Shown: positions 9,684 through 17,917 of the stretch, piece after piece
Layout: each line of letters starts with the position of its first letter
Position numbering within the stretch: position 1 is the first letter of the stretch
Assembly (NCBI RefSeq): GCF_020102855.1
Contig: NZ_JADHZD010000004.1
Span: forward strand, 186,001-250,000
Source of the DNA: Nocardioides lacusdianchii
GTDB lineage: Bacteria > Actinomycetota > Actinomycetes > Propionibacteriales > Nocardioidaceae
Direction of reading: 5' to 3'
Length of the DNA stretch: 64,000 nt
Notes under the pieces: generated by a model
Seen by the model: the letters and a program-made list of their open reading frames with translations, nothing else
Databases searched by the model: none
Told to the model about the DNA's origin: nothing
Program-made: the position numbers and the translations under genes

Positions 9684-10856
9684 ATGAGCGACTTCCCGAT
9701 GTACGCCCTCTCCGAGGAGCACCAGGCCATCCGCGAGGCCGTCCGCGCGGTCGCCGACGCCAAGATCGCACCGTTCGCGGCCGCGGTCGACGAGGAGGCA
9801 CGCTACCCCCACGAGGCGGCCGAGGCGCTGCTCGCCTCCGACTTCCACGCCCCGCACGTGCCCGAGGCCTACGGCGGCGCCGGCGCGGACGCGCTGGCCA
9901 CCGTGCTGGTCATCGAGGAGGTCGCCCGCGCGTGCGTCTCGTCCTCGCTGATCCCCGCGGTCAACAAGCTCGGCTCGCTGCCGGTGCAGATCGCCGGGTC
10001 CGAGGAGCTCAAGCAGAAGTACCTCGGCGCGCTGGCGCGCGGCGAGGGCGGCTTCTCCTACTGCCTCTCCGAGCCCGACGCCGGCTCCGACGCCGGTGGC
10101 ATGAAGACCCGCGCGGTGCGCGACGGCGACGAGTGGGTCATCGACGGCGTGAAGCGCTGGATCACCAACGCCGGCGAGTCGGAGTTCTACACCGTCATGG
10201 CCGTCACCGACACCGAGAAGAAGACGCGCGGCGGCATCTCGGCCTTCGTGGTCGAGAAGTCGGACGCGGGCGTGTCCTTCGGTGCGCCGGAGAAGAAGCT
10301 CGGCATCAAGGGCTCGCCGACCCGCGAGGTCTACTTCGACAAGGTCCGCATCCCCGCCGACCGGATGATCGGCGAGGAGGGCACCGGCTTCGCGACCGCG
10401 ATGCAGACCCTCGACCACACCCGCGTCACCATCGCCGCGCAGGCCGTCGGCGTTGCCCAGGGAGCGCTCGACTACGCGCTGGACTACGCCAAGGAGCGCC
10501 AGCAGTTCGGCAAGTCGATCGCCGACTTCCAGGGCCTGCAGTTCATGCTCGCCGACATGGGCATGAAGATCGAGGCCGCCCGCCAGATGACGTACGCCGC
10601 CGCGGGCCGCTCCGAGCGCGGCGACGACGACCTCACCTTCTTCGGTGCGGCCGCCAAGTGCTTCGCCTCCGACGTCGCGATGGAGGTCACCGTCAACGCC
10701 GTGCAGGTGCTGGGGGGCTACGGCTTCACCCGCGACTACCCGGTCGAACGGATGATGCGCGACGCCAAGATCACCCAGATCTACGAGGGCACCAACCAGG
10801 TCCAGCGCATCGTGATGGCGCGCCAGCTGCTGGCCGGGGTGCAGTCCGAGCTCTGA
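9684..10856 (+). CDS. Acyl-CoA dehydrogenase (FadE25-like)
   Basis: FAD enzyme that introduces the alpha-beta double bond of acyl-CoA in fatty acid or branched-chain oxidation; 390 residues is standard. The ACDH signature FSYCLSEPDAGSDAGGM and KRWITNAGES bind flavin; the second signature QTLDHTRVTIAAQAVGVAQGALDYA and QQFGKSI follow. The catalytic base is the Glu in IYEGTNQVQRIVMAR near the C terminus. In M. tuberculosis fadE25 is also next to purE/purK, which supports orthology. Electron acceptor would be ETF. Confidence 0.93.
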   Translation: MSDFPMYALSEEHQAIREAVRAVADAKIAPFAAAVDEEARYPHEAAEALLASDFHAPHVPEAYGGAGADALATVLVIEEVARACVSSSLIPAVNKLGSLPVQIAGSEELKQKYLGALARGEGGFSYCLSEPDAGSDAGGMKTRAVRDGDEWVIDGVKRWITNAGESEFYTVMAVTDTEKKTRGGISAFVVEKSDAGVSFGAPEKKLGIKGSPTREVYFDKVRIPADRMIGEEGTGFATAMQTLDHTRVTIAAQAVGVAQGALDYALDYAKERQQFGKSIADFQGLQFMLADMGMKIEAARQMTYAAAGRSERGDDDLTFFGAAAKCFASDVAMEVTVNAVQVLGGYGFTRDYPVERMMRDAKITQIYEGTNQVQRIVMARQLLAGVQSEL

Positions 10857-10873
10857 GCGTGGATCGTGCCTCG

Positions 10874-10879
10874 TAGGCT
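10874..10879 (+). promoter_or_regulatory. -10 hexamer TAGGCT, leaderless spacing
   Basis: TAGGCT ends 7 nt before the GTG at 10887 and favours that start over the GTG at 10866. Confidence 0.5.
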
Positions 10880-10886
10880 TGCCGCC

Positions 10887-11738
10887 GTGACCTCCCGCCC
10901 CCGACGTACGGCCCTGGCGCTGGCCGTCGTGGCGCTCGGCGCGGCCGCGGGGTGCTCCTCCGCCTCCGGCGACGGCAGCGTCGAGGCCGGGCACACGCAC
11001 GCCCCGGGACAGGGCCACACCTCGCTGGCGGTCGGCGACGGCACGCAGGTCTCCGAGGTCGGCTACACCCTGGCCGGCCTCCAGGTGCGCGAGCAGCCCG
11101 ACGGCATCGGCGAGCTGCGCTTCCGCATCGACGACTACGACGGCGAGCCGGTCACCGACTACGTCGAGGAGCACACCTTGGAGCTGCACCTCTACGTCGT
11201 CAACGACGACCTCACCGTCTTCCGTCACCTGCACCCGACGCGGGCCGACGACGGCACGTGGACCGCTCCCTTCGACGTGCCCGACGCCGGCGGCTATCGC
11301 GCGGTGACGGAGTTCGTCGCGGTCGACGAGGGCGGCAACGGTGACCACGTCGTGCTCGGGCGCCCGCTGGCGATGCCACCGGGGGACCCGGGCGACACGG
11401 CGGCAGCGGACCGGGTCGTCGACGTCAGCGTCTCCCAGGCCCCGGCGACCGGCCCCAACGGTGAGCTGCGGCTCGTCGTGCGCGACCAGTCGGGCGGACC
11501 GGTCGGCCTCGGCACCTACCTCGGTGCCTACGGCCACGTGACGGGTTTCGACACCGAGACCGGTGCGATGGTGCACCTGCACCCGCTCGCCGCCCCTGAG
11601 GTCACCGAGGACGGCGCCGAGCTGACCTTCCACTCCGAGATCGAGGAGCCGGGCGACTACCGCCTCTTCGTGCAGGTGCGCGTCGACGGTTTCCTTCACA
11701 CCGTGCCGGTGGAGCTCACGGTCGCACGGTCAGCCTGA
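10887..11738 (+). CDS. Lipoprotein with His-rich linker, probably copper/metal related
   Basis: A 283-residue exported protein. The signal ends in a lipobox (LGAAAGC, Cys at about residue 23). A short His-rich stretch follows (GHTHAPGQGHT), and two similar beta domains each contain HLHP-type motifs (FRHLHPTRADDG and VHLHPLAAPE) that look like metal ligands. Such proteins are seen next to CopC/CopD genes; here the gene is convergent with copCD and overlaps its 3' end by 23 bp. A role in periplasmic-side copper handling is inferred, not shown. The GTG at 10887 was chosen because of the leaderless promoter. Confidence 0.7.
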   Translation: MTSRPRRTALALAVVALGAAAGCSSASGDGSVEAGHTHAPGQGHTSLAVGDGTQVSEVGYTLAGLQVREQPDGIGELRFRIDDYDGEPVTDYVEEHTLELHLYVVNDDLTVFRHLHPTRADDGTWTAPFDVPDAGGYRAVTEFVAVDEGGNGDHVVLGRPLAMPPGDPGDTAAADRVVDVSVSQAPATGPNGELRLVVRDQSGGPVGLGTYLGAYGHVTGFDTETGAMVHLHPLAAPEVTEDGAELTFHSEIEEPGDYRLFVQVRVDGFLHTVPVELTVARSA

Positions 11739-13395
11739 CGGTCGTCACGGGGTTCTCGAAGCGGCTCAGCGCGATGCTGACCTGGACCTCCCACTCGCCG
11801 GCACGCGGCACCACGACCTCGCCGCGGTAGGTCCCCGCGGCGATCGGGGTGAGCGCCACCTGGCCGAGGTCGAGGCCGTCGGTGCGCAGCTCGACGACCG
11901 GGTTCACGGGCGGGTCGAAGGGCTCGCCCGTCGCGTCCTGGACCTGCACCAGCACGGAGTTGCTGCCCGTACGACGGGGGTCGAGCACCGCGAGCACGCG
12001 GAGGTCGCCGGCGGTGGCGGCGCCGACGCCGGTGGTGCCGGTGGGAGCGGCGACCGGCACCGGCCGCGGGGAGGAGCTGACGAGGAAGCCCGTGACCCCG
12101 AGCAGCGCCACCAGGAGCACCGCCTCGACCCGGACCGTTCGGGTCACGGCGGCCGCGGCGCGCTCCCGGTCGCCGAACCCGACCGCTGCCCGCACCGCGG
12201 GGAGCGTGCGCCAGCGGTTCCAGCCGCCGACCGCGGCGACGACGAGGGCGATCGCGACCTTGGCCAGCAGCAGCCAGCCGTACGCCGTCGAGACCAGGGC
12301 GTCCCAGGACCCCACCACGCGCCACGCGAGGAAGGTGCCGGTGGCGGCCACGGCGAGGAGGACACCGCCGGCCAGGGCGGAGAAGCGGGCCAGCGCCCGG
12401 GCGGCGAGCACCTCGCGGCCCGCCAGCGCGCGCAGCGTCAGCGCCAGTCCGACGAGCCCACCGAGCCACACCGCACCGGCGGTGACGTGCAGGACGTCGG
12501 CCGCGACCAGCAGCGGGGACGGGCTGAACGCCCGGGTGTGGCCGACCAGCGACGGCCCGGCGAGTGCCAGCAGTGCACCGCCGACGAGCAGCCACCCGGT
12601 CGTGCGGCCGGGCGCGCTGTCGGAGCCCGCGCGCACCACGACGGCGAGGCCGAGGAGCACGACGGCGGCGCTCAGCAGCTCGTTGGAGACCAGCGAGGCG
12701 TCGAAGGCCGACACCACGTCGGTGAGCTCGAGCCCCTGGCCGTAGACCGCCGCCACCGGCACCTGCAGGACCGCGGCCGCGGCGCCCGCCCCGGCGGCGT
12801 ACGAGATGACGCGGCGCAGCCGGGCCCGGACCGTCGTCCCGGACCACGTGCGAGGCACCACGAGTGCGACGAAGAGTGCGAGACCCGCCGCCAGCAGCAG
12901 GCCGACGAGGGCGACCCCGGCGAGCAGGTCGCGCGCCACCGTGACGACCGCCGAGGAGGTCGCCGGCTCGGGGGGTGCCGCCACCGACGCGCTCGGCGCG
13001 CCCACGGAGAACGTGAGGGCACCCGAGATCGGGTGCCCGTCGTCGGACAGGACGTTCCAGGACACCACGTAGGTGCCGTCCGCGAGGTCGGCCGCGTCGG
13101 TGAGCCCCACCGTGACCTCGGTGCCGGTCGCACCGGCGGTCGAGGCGACCGGGTCGCCCTCGGCGTCGTAGACCGCGATCTCCTGCGGGGTCAGGCGCAC
13201 CGGCTCGTTGAAGGTGAGCGTCACCTCCGAGGGCGCCGTCTCGACGACGGCCCCCTCGGCAGGGTCGCTCCCGACGAGCTCCGCGTGCGCCGATGCCGGG
13301 GCGGCGCCGAGCAGCACGAGCGCGAGCGCGACCAGCGCCGCAGCGACCGGGCGCAGCGCCCGTCGCCACGGCGCCGGTCGCGCCAGCGGGATCAC
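11716..13395 (-). CDS. CopC-CopD fusion copper protein (YcnJ type)
   Basis: A 559-residue membrane protein. After a signal peptide ending ASA, the mature protein begins with His (HAELVGSDPAEGAVV), the N-terminal copper ligand of CopC, and a second His lies in SDDGHPISG near residue 120. A CopD segment of about eight transmembrane helices follows (residues ~155-435, with the HTRAFSPSP and LHVTAGAVWLGGLVG helices), then an extracellular beta domain (YtkA-like, residues ~460-555). It likely moves or buffers copper at the outer face. It overlaps the upstream ycnI gene as GTGA, so the two are coupled. Confidence 0.88.
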   Translation of the reverse strand: MIPLARPAPWRRALRPVAAALVALALVLLGAAPASAHAELVGSDPAEGAVVETAPSEVTLTFNEPVRLTPQEIAVYDAEGDPVASTAGATGTEVTVGLTDAADLADGTYVVSWNVLSDDGHPISGALTFSVGAPSASVAAPPEPATSSAVVTVARDLLAGVALVGLLLAAGLALFVALVVPRTWSGTTVRARLRRVISYAAGAGAAAAVLQVPVAAVYGQGLELTDVVSAFDASLVSNELLSAAVVLLGLAVVVRAGSDSAPGRTTGWLLVGGALLALAGPSLVGHTRAFSPSPLLVAADVLHVTAGAVWLGGLVGLALTLRALAGREVLAARALARFSALAGGVLLAVAATGTFLAWRVVGSWDALVSTAYGWLLLAKVAIALVVAAVGGWNRWRTLPAVRAAVGFGDRERAAAAVTRTVRVEAVLLVALLGVTGFLVSSSPRPVPVAAPTGTTGVGAATAGDLRVLAVLDPRRTGSNSVLVQVQDATGEPFDPPVNPVVELRTDGLDLGQVALTPIAAGTYRGEVVVPRAGEWEVQVSIALSRFENPVTTVRLTVRP

Positions 13396-14123
13396 GAGGT
13401 GGTGCGAGTGCGGGCCAGTGCCGCTCCGCCGGCCAGGAGGCCGAGCAGGCCGGCGCCGAGGCCCACCCAGCCCAGCATCGAGGAGTCCTCGTCCGCGGCC
13501 GCGGTCGTCGCCGTGGCCTCGGTCTCCTCGCCGGAGGTGTCGGCGGCCGGGCCCGCGGTCCCGCCGCGGTGTCCGTCGCTGCCGCTCGCCGGCAGGATCT
13601 CGAAGGCCGGCGCCGGGCTGTCGAGCTCGTCGGAGTCCTGGCCGTCCGCCGCCACCTCGGTCCAGGCCGTCTCACCCTCCTCGCACGTCTGGATCGTCGG
13701 GAAGGTCAGCGTCTCGCCCTCCGCGTCGGGGACCTGGAACGACAGCTCAAAGGTGTCGCGCATGCCGTCGGGGAGCGGGGTGCGAGCCGTGTAGACGATC
13801 GAGCCGACCCGCTCGGTGACCTCGTTGCCGTGGCTGTCGGCGATCGGCTCGTCGAGGTCGACCATGGTCTTCTCGACGTCGTAGAAGCTGGTGCGTGTCG
13901 GCGTCACCGAGAGCACGGACTCGGGCACCTGGATCTCGATGCTGGTCGTCGGCGAGGCCTCGCAGCCGTGACCGACGCTGAAGGTCGCGATGGTGTAGGC
14001 GCCGGCCGCGGCCGACGACGGCGTCACGGTGACGTGGGCGCTCGCGGGGGAGGCGAGCGAGAGGGCGATGGCCGCGATGGCGGCCGGGAGCGCGCCGAGG
14101 CGCGCGAACGTACGGATGGACAT
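13392..14123 (-). CDS. YcnI-family copper-binding exported protein (DUF1775)
   Basis: A 243-residue protein. The signal peptide is cleaved so that the mature chain begins with His (ASA-HVTVTPSSAAAGAYT), the copper ligand known from YcnI; the conserved Trp of the site is in TAWTEVA. The DUF1775 domain covers residues ~29-175, followed by a low-complexity Thr/Ala/Glu linker and one C-terminal transmembrane helix (LGWVGLGAGLLGLLAGGAAL) with a basic end, anchoring it outside. AGGAGAG precedes the ATG at 14123. It is cotranscribed with copCD downstream. Confidence 0.88.
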   Translation of the reverse strand: MSIRTFARLGALPAAIAAIALSLASPASAHVTVTPSSAAAGAYTIATFSVGHGCEASPTTSIEIQVPESVLSVTPTRTSFYDVEKTMVDLDEPIADSHGNEVTERVGSIVYTARTPLPDGMRDTFELSFQVPDAEGETLTFPTIQTCEEGETAWTEVAADGQDSDELDSPAPAFEILPASGSDGHRGGTAGPAADTSGEETEATATTAAADEDSSMLGWVGLGAGLLGLLAGGAALARTRTTS

Positions 14124-14197
14124 GTCTCTCCTGGAGTGCGCCTGCCGCAGGGCAGGTGGGATCTGGGGTCGCGTGCGCCCCCGAGCCCGGTCCGGGC

Positions 14198-14734
14198 TCA
14201 GGTGGGCAGGACCGCCGCGGGTGGCCCGCGCAGGAGAGGGACGAGGAGGTGGACGTGAGCGACCGGGGTCGCCGAGGCGACCGGCCGGCGCAGCTGCCCG
14301 GCGACGGGCAGGGCGGGCCGGGCGACGAGGTGGACGGCGTACGCCGCCGCGCGGCGCGCGGCCCACCACAGGACGGCGGTGAGGGCGGTGACGAAGGCGT
14401 GGGCGGCGACCATCTGCCACGACCAGCCGGAGTCGGTCGCCGCACCGGTCATGTGGTCGTGCGAGGACACGAGACCGAACGACGAGTGCACGCCGAGCTG
14501 CGCCACCGCCACCACGGGCAGCAGGACCGGCGCGGGGACACCACGTCGCAGGACGAGCAGGCTGGCGGCCAGGACCACCGCGGCGATCAGCGCCAGACCG
14601 GGTGCGGTGGGGACGTCGCCGCCGGCCCACGTGTGGGCGGACGCGGCCCCGGTGACGGTGAGGACCGTCGCGGCGAGGGCGCGCGCGAGGGCGTACGGCG
14701 CTCGCGCCTGCACCACCCGCACCTCACCCGCCAC
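14198..14734 (-). CDS. Membrane protein of the copper gene set, unknown function
   Basis: A 178-residue protein with four to five hydrophobic segments and several His residues near membrane borders (GVHSSFGLVSSHDHMTG and MVAAHAFVTA). It lies 74 bp upstream of ycnI on the same strand and is probably in the same unit. Such proteins accompany YcnI/CopCD in actinobacteria. Metal binding by the His cluster is a guess. The GTG start gives MAGEVRV; no clear ribosome binding site is seen. Confidence 0.65.
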   Translation of the reverse strand: MAGEVRVVQARAPYALARALAATVLTVTGAASAHTWAGGDVPTAPGLALIAAVVLAASLLVLRRGVPAPVLLPVVAVAQLGVHSSFGLVSSHDHMTGAATDSGWSWQMVAAHAFVTALTAVLWWAARRAAAYAVHLVARPALPVAGQLRRPVASATPVAHVHLLVPLLRGPPAAVLPT

Positions 14735-14782
14735 GGACCCATGCTCCCAGAGGCCTGTCCCGGGGCGACGGGCCGTCCGGGG

Positions 14783-15205
14783 TCAGCCGTGCGAGCCCCG
14801 CGGCCGGCGGTAGTCGGCGTGTCCGTGCGGCGGAGCGCAGGAGCCGCCGCGGTGGCGGCTCCTCATGAACATCAGCGGGAAGACCAGCAGCCAGAACGGA
14901 GCCTCGGTGAGCAGGCTCAGCACGATCAGCACCGCCAGCACGGGCAGCAGCGGCACCCGCTGCCAGGCGCTCGACCGGCGTGGAGCGGCCGGCTTCGGCC
15001 GCGGCGGAAGAGGCGCCGGGACCCGCGGCAGGTCGCCGAAGAGCAGTGCCAGGTCGGCGCGGGTGCGCGCGGTCCAGATCGCGTCGAGCCGCTCGTCGTA
15101 CTCCTCGTGGTCGAGGCGTCCCTCGGCGTAGTGGCCGGCGAGGTCGGCCATCGCGCGCTCGCGATCGCTGTCGGCGATGCGCATCCGGGGGTCGGGCGAG
15201 GTCAT
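14783..15205 (-). CDS. DUF1707 protein with C-terminal membrane helix
   Basis: A 140-residue protein. The N-terminal DUF1707/SHOCT-like part (MRIADSDRERAMADLAGHYAEGRLDHEEYDERLDAI) is a short helical oligomerisation or docking motif, followed by a Pro-rich linker and one or two hydrophobic stretches (PLLPVLAVLIVLSLLTEAPFWLLVFPLMF) and a His/Arg tail. It is coupled (ATGA at 15202-15205) to the PadR regulator upstream. The family often pairs with PadR regulators; the function is unknown. Confidence 0.8.
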   Translation of the reverse strand: MTSPDPRMRIADSDRERAMADLAGHYAEGRLDHEEYDERLDAIWTARTRADLALLFGDLPRVPAPLPPRPKPAAPRRSSAWQRVPLLPVLAVLIVLSLLTEAPFWLLVFPLMFMRSRHRGGSCAPPHGHADYRRPRGSHG

Positions 15206-15927
15206 CGCGGGGCGTCCCGTCCGTCCGCGAGGATGCCGTAGAGGCTGCGGCGGGTGTCGACGAGCACGCCGAGTGCCGCCTTCTTCTGCTGCTCCGAGCC
15301 CTGGGTGGTCAGCTGCCACACCGCGCTCATGACCTGGCCGATCTCGCTCTTGATGTCGGCCTGGCCGGACGGCTGGTCGTCGGGGGCCGGCTCGGTCCGG
15401 GCGAAGGGAGCCCAGACCGAGGCGAGCTCGTCGGTGTGGGCCTCGACCCACGCGACGCCGGCGTCGGTGAGCCGGATCGTACGGCGCCCGCGCTCGTCGT
15501 CGGCCTCGACGAGTCCCTCGTCCTGCAGCTGCTGGATGGTGGGGTAGACCGACCCGGGGGAGGGGCGCCACTCGCCGTGGCTCAGCTCGGCGATCTCCTG
15601 GATCACCTGGTAGCCGTTGATCGGCTCCTCGGCCGTGCGGGCACGGTGCAGCACGTCGATGATCGCCATCCGCACGTCGCCGCGGCGCACGCGCGGGCTG
15701 CGCTGCTGCGGACGCTGCGGGGCGCTCGCGAAGCCGAAGATCTCGCCGAGCCACGGCGGCGGTCCGCCGGCCTTGCGACCGCGGCTGCCGCCAGCGCTGA
15801 AGGCCTGCCCCCAGCTGCTCCAGTCGCCGCCGGAGGGGCGTCGGTAGTCGCGCTCGCCCTCGGCGCGGTCGGGGCGGTTGTCGTCGTTGCTCTCGGGCCA
15901 GTCGGCCCCGGGCCAGTGGTGTCCCAT
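15202..15927 (-). CDS. PadR-family transcriptional regulator
   Basis: A 241-residue regulator. After a Gly/Pro-rich N-terminal region the PadR winged helix occupies about residues 78-155 (RRGDVRMAIIDVLHRA, NGYQVIQEIAELSHGEWRPSPGSVYPTIQQLQDEGLVEADDERGRRTIRLTDAG), then a helical dimerisation tail. Start at ATG 15927, which has AGGAGC at good spacing. A perfect 16-bp palindrome lies about 50 bp upstream and is the obvious autoregulatory site. It is first gene of the PadR-DUF1707 operon. Confidence 0.88.
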   Translation of the reverse strand: MGHHWPGADWPESNDDNRPDRAEGERDYRRPSGGDWSSWGQAFSAGGSRGRKAGGPPPWLGEIFGFASAPQRPQQRSPRVRRGDVRMAIIDVLHRARTAEEPINGYQVIQEIAELSHGEWRPSPGSVYPTIQQLQDEGLVEADDERGRRTIRLTDAGVAWVEAHTDELASVWAPFARTEPAPDDQPSGQADIKSEIGQVMSAVWQLTTQGSEQQKKAALGVLVDTRRSLYGILADGRDAPR

Positions 15928-15960
15928 GGTGTGCTCCTCGTGTCCTGGGTGGTGCGGCGG

Positions 15961-15995
15961 GTGACCTATCGGTGACCTATCGCGATATATCGCGA
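15961..15995. promoter_or_regulatory. Palindromic operator for PadR with tandem 11-bp repeat
   Basis: Perfect palindrome TCGCGATATATCGCGA (15980-15995), directly preceded by two copies of GTGACCTATCG (15961-15971 and 15972-15982). It is the only such AT-centred site nearby and lies upstream of the PadR operon. Confidence 0.6.
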
Positions 15996-16056
15996 GCGTA
16001 CGCCGACGCCAGGACCCGGACAAGCAGGGATGACCCCGGTCCGACCCCGAGATGCG

Positions 16057-17283
16057 CTACGAGCGGGCGCGCCCGGTGGGCGTGCACGCCCGCCTCGGCA
16101 CTTCAGCGTCCTCGATGATCGCGTCGAACAGCGCCGGCGCCCGCTCCGGGTCGGCGACGATCCGGTTGGGGTCGCTCGGCGCCGGCAGGTTGGGCATCGT
16201 GCACGTCTGGGTGTCGCCCGTCATCGCCAGGGCGAACCGGCCGAGGTCGACCGGGCCCATCTCCTCGTCGACGCGGATGGCGCCGAAGGCGGCGTCGTTG
16301 ATCCGCCAGTAGCGCACCGGGTTGACGAACGTCCACGGGGACAGGGCCTCGTCGCCGACCGCGCTGATCACCTCGCGCTGGCGGGCGACCCGGTCGAGGT
16401 CGCTGAGCGCGGTGACGTAGCGGGAGCGCGAGTAGCCCAGGGCGGTGAGGCCGTCGACCTCCTGGCAGCCCTTCTTGATGTCGAGTCGGGCCCGCGGGTC
16501 GCGCATGTCCTGCTTGGGGCAGATCTGCACCCCGCCGAAGGCGTCGACCGTGTTGATGACGCTGCCGAAGCCGAGCTCGACGTAGTGGTCGATGTGGATG
16601 CCGGTCAGCGCCTCCACCCGCTGGACCAGCAGGGGGGCCCCGCCGCTCGCGAAGGCGGCGTTGATCATCTGCGTGCCGCCGTCCGGCACCTCGACGAGGG
16701 TGTCGCGGGGGATCGACATCATCGTGCGACCACCGGAGCCGGTGTGCAGGACGATGATCGTGTCGGTGTTGGTGCCACCGCGCTCGGGCGTGTCGAGCAC
16801 CTCGCGCTGCTCGTCGGTGAGGTCGTCGGCCTTGTCCGAGCCGACGATGAGGTAGTTGGTGCCGGGCTGGTCGCCCGGCCGGTCACCGCCGGGGGTCGCG
16901 TCGACCTGGTCGATCGTCGTCCAGTGGTAGAGCGGGACACCGGCGAGGTAGACCAGCACCAGCAGGAGCAGCAGCGGGATGAGCCCCAGCCGGAAGCGGG
17001 GCAGCCGGCGACGCTTCTTCTCCGGGCGCGGCGGCGGCGCGGCGGCCGACGTGCGCGGACGTCCCGGCGGCTGCCCGCCCGACCCGCGCGCCTCACGCCT
17101 GGCGACCGGCATCACGCGGGTCTCGTCGGGGCGCTGGGCCTGGGGGGCTCCCTGGCCCGATCCCTGGGTCGGCACCTTCTGGGTGGCGTCACCCGGCGGC
17201 TTCTGCGACGAGCCCCCGTAGAGCCAGTCGTACTCGGGGGTTCCCTTCTCGGGCACCCCGGAACCCTGCGGACGATCAGCCAT
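16057..17283 (-). CDS. LytR-CpsA-Psr (LCP) family cell-wall ligase
   Basis: A 408-residue membrane-anchored phosphotransferase of the type that attaches glycopolymers such as galactan or teichoic acid to peptidoglycan. The N-terminal ~95 residues are cytosolic and Pro/Gln/Lys-rich, then one transmembrane helix (LGLIPLLLLLVLVYLAGVPLY). The extracellular LCP domain has the conserved Arg/Asp residues: NTDTIIVLH, MMSIPRDTLVEV, and YSRSRYVTALSDLDRVARQREV, which bind the pyrophosphate of the lipid donor. Its ATG (17281-17283) abuts the divergent thioesterase gene. It sits at one edge of the galactan cluster. Confidence 0.9.
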   Translation of the reverse strand: MADRPQGSGVPEKGTPEYDWLYGGSSQKPPGDATQKVPTQGSGQGAPQAQRPDETRVMPVARREARGSGGQPPGRPRTSAAAPPPRPEKKRRRLPRFRLGLIPLLLLLVLVYLAGVPLYHWTTIDQVDATPGGDRPGDQPGTNYLIVGSDKADDLTDEQREVLDTPERGGTNTDTIIVLHTGSGGRTMMSIPRDTLVEVPDGGTQMINAAFASGGAPLLVQRVEALTGIHIDHYVELGFGSVINTVDAFGGVQICPKQDMRDPRARLDIKKGCQEVDGLTALGYSRSRYVTALSDLDRVARQREVISAVGDEALSPWTFVNPVRYWRINDAAFGAIRVDEEMGPVDLGRFALAMTGDTQTCTMPNLPAPSDPNRIVADPERAPALFDAIIEDAEVPRRACTPTGRARS

Positions 17284-17295
17284 GGGCGAAGACGC

Positions 17296-17301
17296 TACCG
17301 T
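17296..17301 (+). promoter_or_regulatory. -10 hexamer TACCGT, leaderless spacing
   Basis: TACCGT ends 7 nt before the GTG at 17309, which supports that start over the ATG at 17282 that would collide with the divergent LCP start codon. Confidence 0.45.
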
Positions 17302-17308
17302 GCCGAGG

Positions 17309-17806
17309 GTGAGCAACCCGCGCCCCACGTCGTACAGCCGCGTGAGCCTCGGGATCATGGCGCACTCGAGCGAGGCCAACCTCCTCGGCAACGTGCACGG
17401 TGGCGAGGTGATGAAGCTCGCCGACTCCACGGCCGGCGCCGTCGCGCACCGCCACAGCGGTGGCCCGGCGGTCACGGCGGCGATGGACGAGATGACCTTC
17501 CTCGCCCCCGTCCACGTGGGCGACATCATCAAGACCTACGCCCAGGTCAACTGGGCGGGCACCTCCTCGATGGAGATCGGCGTGCGCGTCGAGGCCCAGC
17601 CGTGGGGCAACGCCGGCGACGAGCCGGTCCACGTCGCGAGCGCCTACTTCGTCTTCGTGGCCATCGACGAGGAGGGCCACCCCCGGCCCGTCCCGCCGCT
17701 GGAGACCGAGACGCCCGACGACGTACGCCGCCAGCGCGAGGCCGAGATCCGGCGCGCGCACCGGCTCGCGCGCAAGGCCGAGATCGACCGGGGCCGCGAG
17801 GGCTGA
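17309..17806 (+). CDS. Acyl-CoA thioesterase, hotdog fold (YciA/ACOT type)
   Basis: A 165-residue single-hotdog thioesterase that hydrolyses acyl-CoA. The motif ANLLGNVHGGEVMKLADSTAGAVAHRHSG carries the Asn/Asp catalytic region of this clade, and MDEMTFLAPVHVGD is the second strand pattern. The C-terminal tail is highly charged (ETPDDVRRQREAEIRRAHRLARKAE). It is divergent from the LCP gene and shows no clear functional link to the wall genes. Confidence 0.88.
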   Translation: MSNPRPTSYSRVSLGIMAHSSEANLLGNVHGGEVMKLADSTAGAVAHRHSGGPAVTAAMDEMTFLAPVHVGDIIKTYAQVNWAGTSSMEIGVRVEAQPWGNAGDEPVHVASAYFVFVAIDEEGHPRPVPPLETETPDDVRRQREAEIRRAHRLARKAEIDRGREG

Positions 17807-17866
17807 TCGCACAGCCTGATCGCGCAGCCTGCCTGCCACGGCGAGTCGCGCACCGATGGGACGGGT

Positions 17867-17884
17867 GTGACTGGTGATACTGGT
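17867..17884 (+). promoter_or_regulatory. 9-bp direct repeat GTGACTGGT / GATACTGGT before LCP gene
   Basis: Two 9-bp units in tandem (17867-17875, 17876-17884). The second includes GATACT, a possible -10. The first is identical to the unit repeated upstream of the amidase gene at 26509. Confidence 0.4.
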
Positions 17885-17917
17885 CGGGCTGACTTCCCCC
17901 AGCTGAAAGGCCCCCCG

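Noticed and set aside
17282..17308. ATG at 17282 as start of the thioesterase.
   Set aside because: It overlaps the divergent LCP start codon and has no ribosome binding site; the GTG at 17309 has a -10 hexamer at leaderless spacing.
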